Positions 1-8,162 of a stretch of 35,297 nt of DNA are shown in pieces. The stretch's first letter is position 1; every line of letters starts with the position of its first letter. The translations under genes and the position numbers were made by a program. The stretch is from positions 1 through 35,297 of the forward strand of contig JAFUIY010000076.1 of the NCBI GenBank assembly GCA_017473925.1. Direction: 5' to 3'. The notes under the pieces are model-generated. The model was not told where the DNA came from. It was given only the letters and a program-made list of their open reading frames with translations, and ran no database searches. This DNA comes from Clostridia bacterium. GTDB lineage: Bacteria; Bacillota; Clostridia; Oscillospirales; Acutalibacteraceae.

Positions 1-1091
1 GCTTCTTCTTCTGTTCTCATTCCTTCGTCAACTAAATCGCAAGCAATCTTAAGAGCAGCCTGAGCTGTTCTCTTACCGTTACGTGTCTGAAGCATGTAAA
101 GCTTTCTATCTTCGATTGTAAATTCCATATCCTGCATATCTCTGTAGTGATCTTCAAGGATTGCACATACCTTGTTGAATTCTTCGAATGCTGCAGGGAA
201 CTTTTCAGCCATTTCAGCAATCGGCATGGGAGTACGAACGCCGGCAACAACGTCTTCGCCCTGAGCGTTTGTAAGGAATTCACCCATAAGGCCCTTTTCG
301 CCTGTAGCGGGATCACGAGTGAAAGCAACACCTGTACCGCAGTTGTCACCCATGTTACCGAATGCCATCATCTGTACGTTAACAGCTGTACCCCATGAAT
401 AGGGAATATCGTTGTCACGTCTGTAAACGTTTGCACGGGGGTTGTCCCATGAACGGAAAACAGCTTCAACAGCGCCCATAAGCTGTACTTTGGGATCTGA
501 GGGGAAGTCTGAACCGATCTTAGCCTTGTATTCAGCCTTGAACTGACCTGCAAGCTCCTTGAGGTCTTCAGCAGTAAGCTCAACGTCCTGAGTTACGCCC
601 TTCTGTTCCTTCATATTGTCGATGAGCTCTTCAAAGTACTTCTTACCAACTTCCATAACAACGTCTGAGTACATCTGAATGAATCTTCTGTAGCAGTCCC
701 AAGCCCAACGGGGATTGTTTGACTTCTCAGCCATTACGTTAACAACTTCTTCATTAAGACCGAGGTTGAGGATTGTATCCATCATACCGGGCATTGATGC
801 ACGAGCACCTGAACGAACGGAAACGAGAAGGGGATTCTCGAGGTCGCCGAACTTCTTGCCTGTGATTTCTTCCATCTTAACGATGTATTCCATGATTTCA
901 GCCTGGATGTCATCGTTGATCTTTCTGCCGTCCTCATAGTACTGAGTACAAGCTTCAGTTGAAATTGTGAAGCCCTGGGGAACGGGAAGACCGATCTTGG
1001 TCATTTCAGCAAGGTTAGCACCCTTACCGCCGAGAAGCTCACGCATTGAAGCGTCGCCTTCTTTGAACAAATAAACAAACTTTTTGCTCAT
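1..1091 (-). CDS. ppdK: Pyruvate, phosphate dikinase, N-terminal part (cut by window edge)
   Basis: Pyruvate phosphate dikinase interconverts pyruvate, ATP and phosphate with PEP, AMP and pyrophosphate in the cytoplasm; anaerobes often use it in glycolysis. About 363 residues of a family usually near 875 residues are visible. They form the N-terminal nucleotide-binding half, read without a stop to base 1. Recognisable segments are GGKGANLAEM (residues 21-30) and RSGARASMPGMMDT (93-106), with strong PPDK character throughout. The ATG at 1091 is preceded by GGAGG (1105-1101) with 9-nt spacing. A promoter with 17-bp spacing lies upstream at 1167-1195. The central phosphohistidine domain and C-terminal PEP-binding domain lie outside the window, so integrity of the whole gene cannot be judged. 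Confidence 0.95.
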   Translation of the reverse strand, partial: MSKKFVYLFKEGDASMRELLGGKGANLAEMTKIGLPVPQGFTISTEACTQYYEDGRKINDDIQAEIMEYIVKMEEITGKKFGDLENPLLVSVRSGARASMPGMMDTILNLGLNEEVVNVMAEKSNNPRWAWDCYRRFIQMYSDVVMEVGKKYFEELIDNMKEQKGVTQDVELTAEDLKELAGQFKAEYKAKIGSDFPSDPKVQLMGAVEAVFRSWDNPRANVYRRDNDIPYSWGTAVNVQMMAFGNMGDNCGTGVAFTRDPATGEKGLMGEFLTNAQGEDVVAGVRTPMPIAEMAEKFPAAFEEFNKVCAILEDHYRDMQDMEFTIEDRKLYMLQTRNGKRTAQAALKIACDLVDEGMRTEEE

Positions 1092-1166
1092 TTTGATTTT
1101 CCTCCAATATTAAAGATTTTATTAAACAAACTCAAAAAACTGATTTTCACAGTCTTTATCAAAGCA

Positions 1167-1195
1167 ATTATAACAGACAATCAATCAAAAATCAA
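1167..1195 (-). promoter_or_regulatory. Predicted sigma-A promoter for ppdK
   Basis: Read on the minus strand: -35 TTGATT (1195-1190), 17-nt spacer, -10 TATAAT (1172-1167). The predicted start near 1160 gives a leader of about 70 nt before the ppdK ATG. Confidence 0.65.
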
Positions 1196-1203
1196 TAAAA
1201 TTT

Positions 1204-1241
1204 AAAAAATACATTGCTAAAAAATGACTTAAAATGTATTT
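1204..1241 (-). terminator. Weak possible terminator after the GH38-like gene
   Basis: On the minus strand AAATACATT and AATGTATTT form a 9-bp AT-rich stem with a 17-nt loop, followed by a short T run. It sits between the GH38-like stop codon and the ppdK promoter. The stem is weak, so this is tentative. Confidence 0.35.
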
Positions 1242-1258
1242 CTTTTCAGCTAAATTGC

Positions 1259-3604
1259 TTAAAGACTGATTCTGATTGTTTTGATTTCCCACGGACGGAA
1301 GGAAAGAGTGCCGTTTTCTATGGGATTTGTATCATTGCCGAGAAGGTCTGTTTCAGCTGTGACAGAGCCTTTTGCGGGAGCGAGAACAGTCGTCTGTTCA
1401 TTGTCTGAATAGTTGCAGAAACGTGCAAGAATGCTGCCGTTTTCGTGATAGAATGAAGTGAGGATGACTTTGCCTGATTCGTTTGTGAAATCAGCAAATT
1501 CAACTGTTTTTTCACCGTCTGACTCAGCCTGAGTGATAACGGGCTGACAGTTGTAAGCAAATGCTTTACGGAAAATGTCTGTATCGGAAAGAGATGCATC
1601 AAAGGGAAGAAGAGCAAATTCATCGTCAAAAGTGCCGTCGAGCATCTTTGTTCCGCACATGTATTCATTTGCATATACAAGGGGGATTGAAAGCTGATTG
1701 CCACGGACAAAAGCACCCATGCAGCCTCTGTTCATAACTGCAAAGCCCTGTGCCTCATCACGCATTGCAACGTGGTAAATTCCGCTGAACTGAGTGGATG
1801 AATTGAATGATTCCTCGGGAGAAACAGCCTTATCAATAAGGATTTTATCAAGCTCGTACCAGTAATCTTCTGTCACACGGACTGCACCGTTCCAGTCTGC
1901 GATTGAATAGGGCAGGTCACGGACCATTCTGCGGTTTTTGTAAAGGCAGAGGTTAAGGTGCATATTCAGCTTGTCCTCATGTCTGTGGCCGCATACAGTA
2001 AGAGGCTTGCCGAGACCCATTTTTTCGTCTGTTCTGCCGATTTTCTGATTATGTACTTCAAACTGTGTTCTGCAGTCAATACGGGGTGAAGCACCATTGA
2101 AGCGCATTTCAAGAACAAACGGAACAGAGCCGATTTTACCTTCAAATACTGCCGTTGCACCGATATTGTCGGTTGTGACTTTCCATGCACCCTCTGAAAT
2201 GCAGTTTTCTTCGTCAATATATGCAGTGAAAAGAGGTGAATCAGCGTTGTCAAGAACGCGTTTGCCTGTCAGCTTTACATCAATTGAAGCAATACCTTTT
2301 TCAGTGAATTTAATGTTGTAAAGGGGGGTTGAGAGCTCCTTTTTATCTGCATTCCATTCATAGGAATAAGTGTTTTTGTCTTCACAGACCGTGCCTGCAG
2401 AAAATGCAGGAAGAGTGACACGGATGTATCTGCCGTCATCGGTTTTTACCCATTCGTCAACTGCAAAGGAGTGGGGATTTACAGCAATATCTGTCTTTTT
2501 TGTGCCTGCGAAAAGTGATTTTATGACAGAAATTGAATCAGCCTTTACCTTGTCGGAATTCTGTAATGATGTGGGTATAAAACGGCGTGAGAGGTCAAGA
2601 AGACCGCAGATGGTAACATCGTGATGCTGTGCGGCAAGGGCATATTTCCATGCCTTTTCAATTTCCTCTGTTTTTGTGTTACCGTCAACAGCAAAGCGGA
2701 GTGCATCAAGCATTTCAGCTTGTACAGCAGAAATTTCCGCCTTTCTGACACCGTTGAAAATCTCATTTCCGCAGTAGCCCCAGGGCATCTGCACACTGAA
2801 ATCATTGTCTTCTGTTTTCAGTATGTCTGTGGCTTCGCCGTAAAGGTCCGGGATGTCTTCAAGAAGAATATATTCGTAATTATCCTTTTTTTCGATATGC
2901 TCCGTAACACCCTTGACCTCCTGTGTCAGGTCATCATAACGGGATGCAAGGAGAGGAGAGTATTTCTCAAACATTTTTTCAAAATCTTCGAGTGAAATGT
3001 CTGTATCCTGAGGCCAGCGGGAGAGAATCCAGTTGTCAACGGTTGTACAGTTGAAGCCTCTGCCCTGCTTGTCGTAAGTGGGAACGGCAGGGATTGAAGT
3101 GTTGTCCTTGCCGACCCAGTTTCCCCATGCACTGTCAAAGGTTCGGACATAGCCGTAACCCATAACATGGGCACGGAGAATAGCAGCCTTGTAACCGCAC
3201 TGCTTTATAAGCTGAGGCGTCTGATTGTTGAGGGCGAACTCCGAAATTGCATAGACATCGGGGGTTTTGCCGAAGTATTTCATGTTCGTCCTGATTGCAT
3301 AAATCAGCTGACGGGCGTTTGATTCGTCTGAGATAGTCAGTGAAAGGGGTTGACCGTAGGTTGTTGCACCGAGACCGACTCTGTCGGGGTAATCATTTAC
3401 AAGCTTCTGGATAAGCTTCACAACCTCGGGTTCGCATTCTGAAAATTCATCGAATGTGAATGATTCGTAGTCAAGGCCGATTCTCAGCTTGGGATATTTC
3501 TCCATCCATTCAAAAAGCTCGGTAATACGGGGCTTTACGGCATCCTTCCACAGTACATAACCGCCGTGGTCATATGTAAGGATATACAGTTTTTTGTTGT
3601 TCAC
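1259..3604 (-). CDS. Glycoside hydrolase family 38-like protein (putative alpha-mannosidase)
   Basis: Large (about 781 aa) predicted cytoplasmic protein without a signal peptide. The N-terminal roughly 330 residues resemble the GH38 alpha-mannosidase catalytic fold: an early YDHGGYVLW motif, then GLDYESFTF, then an extended region with conserved Trp and Asp. A long beta-rich C-terminal part resembles the family's sandwich domains. GH38 enzymes hydrolyse alpha-mannosides with a bound zinc. The start motif differs from the usual HxHxD form, so substrate and even activity are uncertain. An in-frame GTG at 3610 lies only 3 nt from AGGAG (3618-3614), whereas the GTG at 3604 lies 9 nt away, so I prefer 3604. 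It is divergent from the kinase array and apparently monocistronic. There is no neighbouring sugar transporter. Confidence 0.65.
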   Translation of the reverse strand: MNNKKLYILTYDHGGYVLWKDAVKPRITELFEWMEKYPKLRIGLDYESFTFDEFSECEPEVVKLIQKLVNDYPDRVGLGATTYGQPLSLTISDESNARQLIYAIRTNMKYFGKTPDVYAISEFALNNQTPQLIKQCGYKAAILRAHVMGYGYVRTFDSAWGNWVGKDNTSIPAVPTYDKQGRGFNCTTVDNWILSRWPQDTDISLEDFEKMFEKYSPLLASRYDDLTQEVKGVTEHIEKKDNYEYILLEDIPDLYGEATDILKTEDNDFSVQMPWGYCGNEIFNGVRKAEISAVQAEMLDALRFAVDGNTKTEEIEKAWKYALAAQHHDVTICGLLDLSRRFIPTSLQNSDKVKADSISVIKSLFAGTKKTDIAVNPHSFAVDEWVKTDDGRYIRVTLPAFSAGTVCEDKNTYSYEWNADKKELSTPLYNIKFTEKGIASIDVKLTGKRVLDNADSPLFTAYIDEENCISEGAWKVTTDNIGATAVFEGKIGSVPFVLEMRFNGASPRIDCRTQFEVHNQKIGRTDEKMGLGKPLTVCGHRHEDKLNMHLNLCLYKNRRMVRDLPYSIADWNGAVRVTEDYWYELDKILIDKAVSPEESFNSSTQFSGIYHVAMRDEAQGFAVMNRGCMGAFVRGNQLSIPLVYANEYMCGTKMLDGTFDDEFALLPFDASLSDTDIFRKAFAYNCQPVITQAESDGEKTVEFADFTNESGKVILTSFYHENGSILARFCNYSDNEQTTVLAPAKGSVTAETDLLGNDTNPIENGTLSFRPWEIKTIRISL

Positions 3605-3683
3605 TGTCACACACTCCTTTTAATGCTTATGTTGTGATTTTAACATAAAAAAACATCAATGTACAGTAGTAATAATGATATTT

Positions 3684-3712
3684 ATAATATAATTTAAGAC
3701 GAATAAACACAA
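3684..3712 (-). promoter_or_regulatory. Possible promoter for the GH38-like gene
   Basis: On the minus strand TTGTGT (3712-3707), 17-nt spacer, TATTAT (3689-3684). The region is very AT-rich and other placements are possible. Confidence 0.4.
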
Positions 3713-3718
3713 TACTTG

Positions 3719-3747
3719 TTGACTTTTGTCTGAAATATTAATATAAT
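3719..3747 (+). promoter_or_regulatory. Promoter of the first receptor kinase
   Basis: -35 TTGACT (3719-3724), 17-nt spacer, -10 TATAAT (3742-3747). The predicted start near 3754 leaves a leader of about 26 nt before the ATG at 3781. It probably drives both kinase 1 and kinase 2, which are only 18 nt apart. Confidence 0.75.
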
Positions 3748-3780
3748 TATTAACAGATATAACCGAAAGAAGTGCTATTG

Positions 3781-6039
3781 ATGGGAATTGAACGGATAAG
3801 TGAATTCTGGCATTCGTGGAAGCCCCTTGAGCTGTTAGGCAAGGGAGGAAACGGCGAAGTATACAGATGTGTCCATGAGGAAATGGGCGTAAAGACCTAT
3901 TCTGCGATAAAGGTCATAAATATATCATCCCGTCAGATGGATACATTTACATTTGATACGGGGTCAGTTCATTCATTCTGTCATAATCTTATAGAAGAAT
4001 GTGTAAATGAAATAAATGTCATGCTTTCGCTTAAAAGCTGTCCCAACATAGTTGCTATTGAGGATTTCAAGGTAGTTGAAATTGTCAAAGATGAGGAATG
4101 GGAAATATTCATAAGAATGGAGTTGCTCACATGTCTTACGGATTATCTCAGAGACAGGGTGCTCACTCAGGACGAGGTTGTAAAGCTCGGTGTTGATCTT
4201 TGTACGGCATTGGAACTGTGTCACAGCAAGAACATAATGCACCGTGACATCAAGCCTGCGAATATATTTGTAAATGAATTCGGTGATTTCAAGCTCGGCG
4301 ACTTCGGTATAGCAAGAACCCTTGAAGTGGCAACACAGGGCTTTTCACAGAAGGGTACTGTCACATATGTTGCACCTGAAGTAATGTATTCAAATGATTA
4401 CACAAAGGCTGTTGATATTTATTCCCTCGGTCTTGTGCTTTATCAGCTTGCAAACAATAACAGACTGCCTTTTCTTCCTCCGCAGGGTGATTATACTCAT
4501 GTCATGCAGAACGATGCTGTTAAAAGCAGACTCAGGGGTGATCCTTTTCCCCCTGCCTGCAATGCAGACGGAGCTCTTAACAGCATTCTGAAGATTGCAT
4601 GTGAATTCAAACCGGAAAACAGATTTTCATCTGCAGGGCAGATGCATGATGCAATGATTCAGCTGATAAATTCAGATGGTATCAGAATCAAAGAAAAAAA
4701 GATTATTTATTCTTCGTATAATGAGGATACAACGGAAAAAGTAATCAGACAACAGATTGTTCCGGAACCGGATAAGGAGAATAATAACAATAATAAGCTG
4801 TTGATTATCATTGCTGTTATTTCTGCAGTTTGTGTTCTTGCCGCAACAGTATCTGTGATTCTTGTCATTCTCTTTCAGAAAACAGATAATAACGACGGCA
4901 CTGAAGGTATTGTTCAGACGGATGCCGATGACGACGAGGAAAATCCGGAAAACGAAGTTGTCGATAATTCCGATCCGACAGGGAATTCTTCTCCGGATAA
5001 TGTCGGTGTTCCTGTTACAACAACTTCTGCAGTTAATGTCGGCACAAACAATGTTACAGGTACGAACATCCAAAACGGTACGGGTAATACCACTGCTATA
5101 AACAACGCAGGAAATACCCAGGGGACGGGTAATACAAACAATTCCGGTAATGTAAATAGCACCGGTAATACAAATAGCACCGGCAATACAAATAATACCG
5201 GTAATTCAAATAGCACCGGCAATACAAATAATACCGGCAATGCAGGCAATACAGGTAACACATCCGGCAATACAGGTAACACATCCGGCAATACAGGTAA
5301 CACATCCGGCAATACAGGTAACACATCCGGCAATACAGGTAACACATCCGGCTCAGGCAATCAGGGGAATATCTCAACACAGCATCCGACTTCAAATACG
5401 ATAACCGTTGTAAATACAAAGGAAGGTGTTGTTGATTTTTATAAGAAGGCTCATGCCATGGTGCTTTCCCAGGCTAAATCGGTTACAAGAACCCTTGAAA
5501 ACAATACCAATTATAACGGATATATTGAGGTTCAGGGCAATTCGACTCTGGCAAATATTGCATCAACACTCATGAAAATGTTTCTTAAAGCAAATACCGA
5601 ACCGGTGGTGTATTCAGGTTCTGATATAGCAACATATTTTCCGCCAACACAGAACAGCTGTGCCGGGCTTACTGCCGATATGATAGGCAGCTACAGCCTT
5701 AAAGAAAACGGAGATAACTATATTGTAAAGCTTTCGATTAACAGTACAGAGGCTGCTCCTGATACAGGAAACAAGTCACGACATCTTGTAAATATAATTG
5801 CAGCTGAGGATGTTGAAGAAGCTGCTGCAGGATATGTCGGTTTTTCAGGGCTGAGGAATGAATATATAGCCCCCGAAATTACTGCTACTATAAATAAAAC
5901 GACAGGCCGTATGGTTTCTCTGCATACAGTTTCACCTTCGTATATGAAGTTTGACAGTGCAAAAGTTATGTCCATTATCAATGTCCAAAATGTAGGTGTC
6001 GGCATCCGTTGTGAGACAAAATGGACAGTTCAATGGTAA
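3781..6039 (+). CDS. Receptor-type Ser/Thr protein kinase 1 (Asn/Thr/Gly-repeat outer stalk)
   Basis: Single-pass Hanks-type kinase of 752 aa. The cytoplasmic kinase domain (about 11-290) shows a glycine loop GKGGNGEVY, the ATP-binding lysine K44 in SAIKV, HRDIKPAN with catalytic D156, DFG at 174-176 and APE ending at E200, so it should be active. A charged juxtamembrane segment contains TEKVIR. One membrane helix spans about 338-362. Outside lie an acidic stretch, a low-complexity Asn/Thr/Gly repeat (about 424-533) and a C-terminal domain (about 545-752) I do not recognise. No PASTA repeats are present. ATG 3781 is chosen over an upstream GTG at 3772 because MGIERISEFW is conserved in all three paralogues and AGAAG lies 8 nt upstream. 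Ligand and targets are unknown. Confidence 0.93.
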   Translation: MGIERISEFWHSWKPLELLGKGGNGEVYRCVHEEMGVKTYSAIKVINISSRQMDTFTFDTGSVHSFCHNLIEECVNEINVMLSLKSCPNIVAIEDFKVVEIVKDEEWEIFIRMELLTCLTDYLRDRVLTQDEVVKLGVDLCTALELCHSKNIMHRDIKPANIFVNEFGDFKLGDFGIARTLEVATQGFSQKGTVTYVAPEVMYSNDYTKAVDIYSLGLVLYQLANNNRLPFLPPQGDYTHVMQNDAVKSRLRGDPFPPACNADGALNSILKIACEFKPENRFSSAGQMHDAMIQLINSDGIRIKEKKIIYSSYNEDTTEKVIRQQIVPEPDKENNNNNKLLIIIAVISAVCVLAATVSVILVILFQKTDNNDGTEGIVQTDADDDEENPENEVVDNSDPTGNSSPDNVGVPVTTTSAVNVGTNNVTGTNIQNGTGNTTAINNAGNTQGTGNTNNSGNVNSTGNTNSTGNTNNTGNSNSTGNTNNTGNAGNTGNTSGNTGNTSGNTGNTSGNTGNTSGNTGNTSGSGNQGNISTQHPTSNTITVVNTKEGVVDFYKKAHAMVLSQAKSVTRTLENNTNYNGYIEVQGNSTLANIASTLMKMFLKANTEPVVYSGSDIATYFPPTQNSCAGLTADMIGSYSLKENGDNYIVKLSINSTEAAPDTGNKSRHLVNIIAAEDVEEAAAGYVGFSGLRNEYIAPEITATINKTTGRMVSLHTVSPSYMKFDSAKVMSIINVQNVGVGIRCETKWTVQW
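5148..5352 (+). repeat. In-gene tandem repeats (18-bp degenerate, then five perfect 21-bp units)
   Basis: Inside kinase 1. From about 5148 to 5238 degenerate 18-bp units encode NxNSTG/NTNNTG. From 5248 to 5352 there are five identical 21-bp units (starts at 5248, 5269, 5290, 5311, 5332), each encoding NTGNTSG. Unit length is a multiple of three, so copy-number change would lengthen or shorten the outer stalk without a frameshift. Confidence 0.92.
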
Positions 6040-6057
6040 ATATAAGAGGTACAGAAA

Positions 6058-8049
6058 ATGGGAATTGAACGGATAAGTGAATTCTGGCATTCGTGGAAGC
6101 CCCTTGAACGGTTAGGCAAGGGAGGAAACGGTGAAGTATACAAATGCGTCCATGAAGAATTGGGCGTAAAGACTTATTCTGCGATAAAGGTCATAAATAT
6201 ATCATCCCGTCTGATGGATACATTTACATTTGATACAGGGGAAATCCGTTCATTCTGCCGTAATCTTATCACTGATTGCGTAAATGAAATTAATGTTATG
6301 CTGTCGCTCAAAAGCTGTCCTAACATAGTTGCTATTGAGGATTTCAAGGTTGTTGAAATTGTCAAAGATGAGGAATGGGAAATATTCATAAGAATGGAAC
6401 TGCTCACATGCCTTACGGATTATCTCAGGGACAGAGTGCTCGCTCAGGACGAGGTTGTAAAGCTCGGCGTTGATCTCTGCAATGCACTTGAAATGTGTCA
6501 CAGTAAGAACATAATGCACCGTGACATCAAGCCTGCGAATATATTTGTAAATGAATCCGGCGATTTCAAGCTCGGCGACTTCGGCATAGCAAGGACCCTT
6601 GAAGTGGCAACACAGGGCTTTTCTCAGAAGGGTACCGTCACATATGTTGCCCCTGAAGTCATGTATTCAAATAATTACACAACGGCTGTTGATATTTATT
6701 CCCTCGGTCTTGTGCTTTATCAGCTTGCAAATAACAACAGACTGCCGTTTGTGACTGCAAACGATGATTACACAAGTCTTATGCAGAATGATGCTCTGAA
6801 AAACAGGCTCAGAGGAGATGTATTTCCCCCTGCCTGCAATGCAAACGAAGCACTCAACAGTATTTTCAGACTCGCATGTGAATATGAACCCGGCAACAGA
6901 TTTCAGTCTGTAAGTCAGATGAAAAAGGCATTGGAGGCTCTGAAAACATCTGACAATCCGTTCCTGAAAAATGAGATGCCTACAGTCAGTTTTGCTCCTC
7001 AGATAAATACAGAGCAGCGGCAAACAAATAATAACAATAAAAATCTTGTAGTTATTATTACATCTCTTTGCGTAGTTGCGATAATAATGTTAATCAGTAT
7101 TTTTGTAATAATTGCCTCCAGAAACGAAAGTACGGAAAAAACGAACGGTGAAGATGATATTTCTGCTTCTCATACGGAACTTTCTGATGAAGAAACAGAA
7201 ATAAACATATCGGAAACAGCTGCCGGAAAAGAATCCGACGTGGAAACAACACAGCCCGGTGTAACTCATCAGACAGCTCCCGGTTATGCAAAGAATTATG
7301 TTGCATATCTGAAAAATCCCTCAGGAAAAACAAAAGTGTACCTTGAGTGCGGTGTCATCTCATCGGATCACTGGATTTCGGGCAATGAGCCTGTAACAAT
7401 TCATGAAGTATATACGGACGGTTGCTGTAAAGTGTCTTATGTGACAGACGGCGGCGTAATAAGGACATATCTTGCGAAAATTACTGATTTTACCAAAGTG
7501 GAGGCAGGTAATAATTCAGCTGACGGCAATCCTTTTGCTACACAGAATTCCGTGGAATGCAAACATAAGTATTCCGATGCTACATGTCTGTTCCCAAGGA
7601 CATGTATTTATTGCGGTGCCACAACAGGCTCAGCAAAGGGGCATTCATACAGAGCTGCCACTTGTAAAAATCCGAGAACATGTACTGTCTGCGGTGTAAC
7701 AAGCGGTACGGTAGCAGGGCATAGCTGGAAGGAAATAACGGAAGAAGTTTATCACGATGAAGAAGGACATTATGAAGATATAGAACAATCTGTAAGAATT
7801 TATCTGTATCGGTGTCCCATGTGTGGTTATAACCGACCGAAATTCAATTCTTTAAGTGAATACTACTCACATTTTGACAGTACACATGCAGGTTCTTCTG
7901 ATGCTCAGGTGCTCAGGGACTCGTATGATGTTGTAGAGGACTGGGGTTATGAAATTGTTACAGTATGGGTTGTTGACCGTAATGCATATACCGAAACGGT
8001 TGTAACAGGACATAAATGTTCAGTCTGCGGAAAAGTACAAAACAATTAA
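6058..8049 (+). CDS. Receptor-type Ser/Thr protein kinase 2 (SH3-like and Cys-rich outer part)
   Basis: Paralogue of kinase 1, 663 aa. The kinase domain (about 11-290) keeps GKGGNGEVY, the SAIKV lysine, HRDIKPAN, DFG and APE. A membrane helix lies at about 328-350. The outer part has no similarity to kinase 1. It has an SH3-like stretch (about 411-480), two roughly 24-residue repeats of the type TCxxPRTCxxCG...GHS (about 501-560), a zinc-finger-like pattern C586-x2-C589-x15-H605-x4-H610, and a last CSVCG near the C-terminus. The ATG at 6058 has AGAGG 8 nt upstream and starts 18 nt after kinase 1, so the two are probably cotranscribed. A strong terminator follows. The Cys/His-rich outer domain suggests metal or redox sensing, but that is only inference. 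Confidence 0.93.
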   Translation: MGIERISEFWHSWKPLERLGKGGNGEVYKCVHEELGVKTYSAIKVINISSRLMDTFTFDTGEIRSFCRNLITDCVNEINVMLSLKSCPNIVAIEDFKVVEIVKDEEWEIFIRMELLTCLTDYLRDRVLAQDEVVKLGVDLCNALEMCHSKNIMHRDIKPANIFVNESGDFKLGDFGIARTLEVATQGFSQKGTVTYVAPEVMYSNNYTTAVDIYSLGLVLYQLANNNRLPFVTANDDYTSLMQNDALKNRLRGDVFPPACNANEALNSIFRLACEYEPGNRFQSVSQMKKALEALKTSDNPFLKNEMPTVSFAPQINTEQRQTNNNNKNLVVIITSLCVVAIIMLISIFVIIASRNESTEKTNGEDDISASHTELSDEETEINISETAAGKESDVETTQPGVTHQTAPGYAKNYVAYLKNPSGKTKVYLECGVISSDHWISGNEPVTIHEVYTDGCCKVSYVTDGGVIRTYLAKITDFTKVEAGNNSADGNPFATQNSVECKHKYSDATCLFPRTCIYCGATTGSAKGHSYRAATCKNPRTCTVCGVTSGTVAGHSWKEITEEVYHDEEGHYEDIEQSVRIYLYRCPMCGYNRPKFNSLSEYYSHFDSTHAGSSDAQVLRDSYDVVEDWGYEIVTVWVVDRNAYTETVVTGHKCSVCGKVQNN

Positions 8050-8065
8050 TGAGAAAAAGATAATG

Positions 8066-8110
8066 AAAGGGGATGTAAAAAAATTTCGTATTTACATCCC
8101 CTTTTTATTT
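8066..8110 (+). terminator. Rho-independent terminator after kinase 2
   Basis: A perfect 14-bp stem (8066-8079 with 8091-8104, core GGGGATGTAAA) and an 11-nt loop, followed by TTTTATTT. It separates the kinase 1-2 operon from kinase 3. Confidence 0.93.
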
Positions 8111-8139
8111 TGAATTGTTGATATATTAGATAACATAAT
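8110..8139 (+). promoter_or_regulatory. Possible promoter of the third receptor kinase
   Basis: TTGAAT (8110-8115), 18-nt spacer, CATAAT (8134-8139), immediately downstream of the terminator. Kinase 3 needs its own promoter given that terminator, but the match is modest. Confidence 0.4.
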
Positions 8140-8162
8140 AAAACTCAGAAAAGGTGTGGAAA

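Noticed and set aside
3772-3780. GTG start nine bases upstream for kinase 1
   Set aside because: It overlaps the ribosome binding site and is not shared by kinase 2.
4914-5360. 148-aa minus-strand ORF with VLPVLP repeats
   Set aside because: It is the reverse reading of the Asn/Thr/Gly repeat of kinase 1; no ribosome site or independent coding signal.
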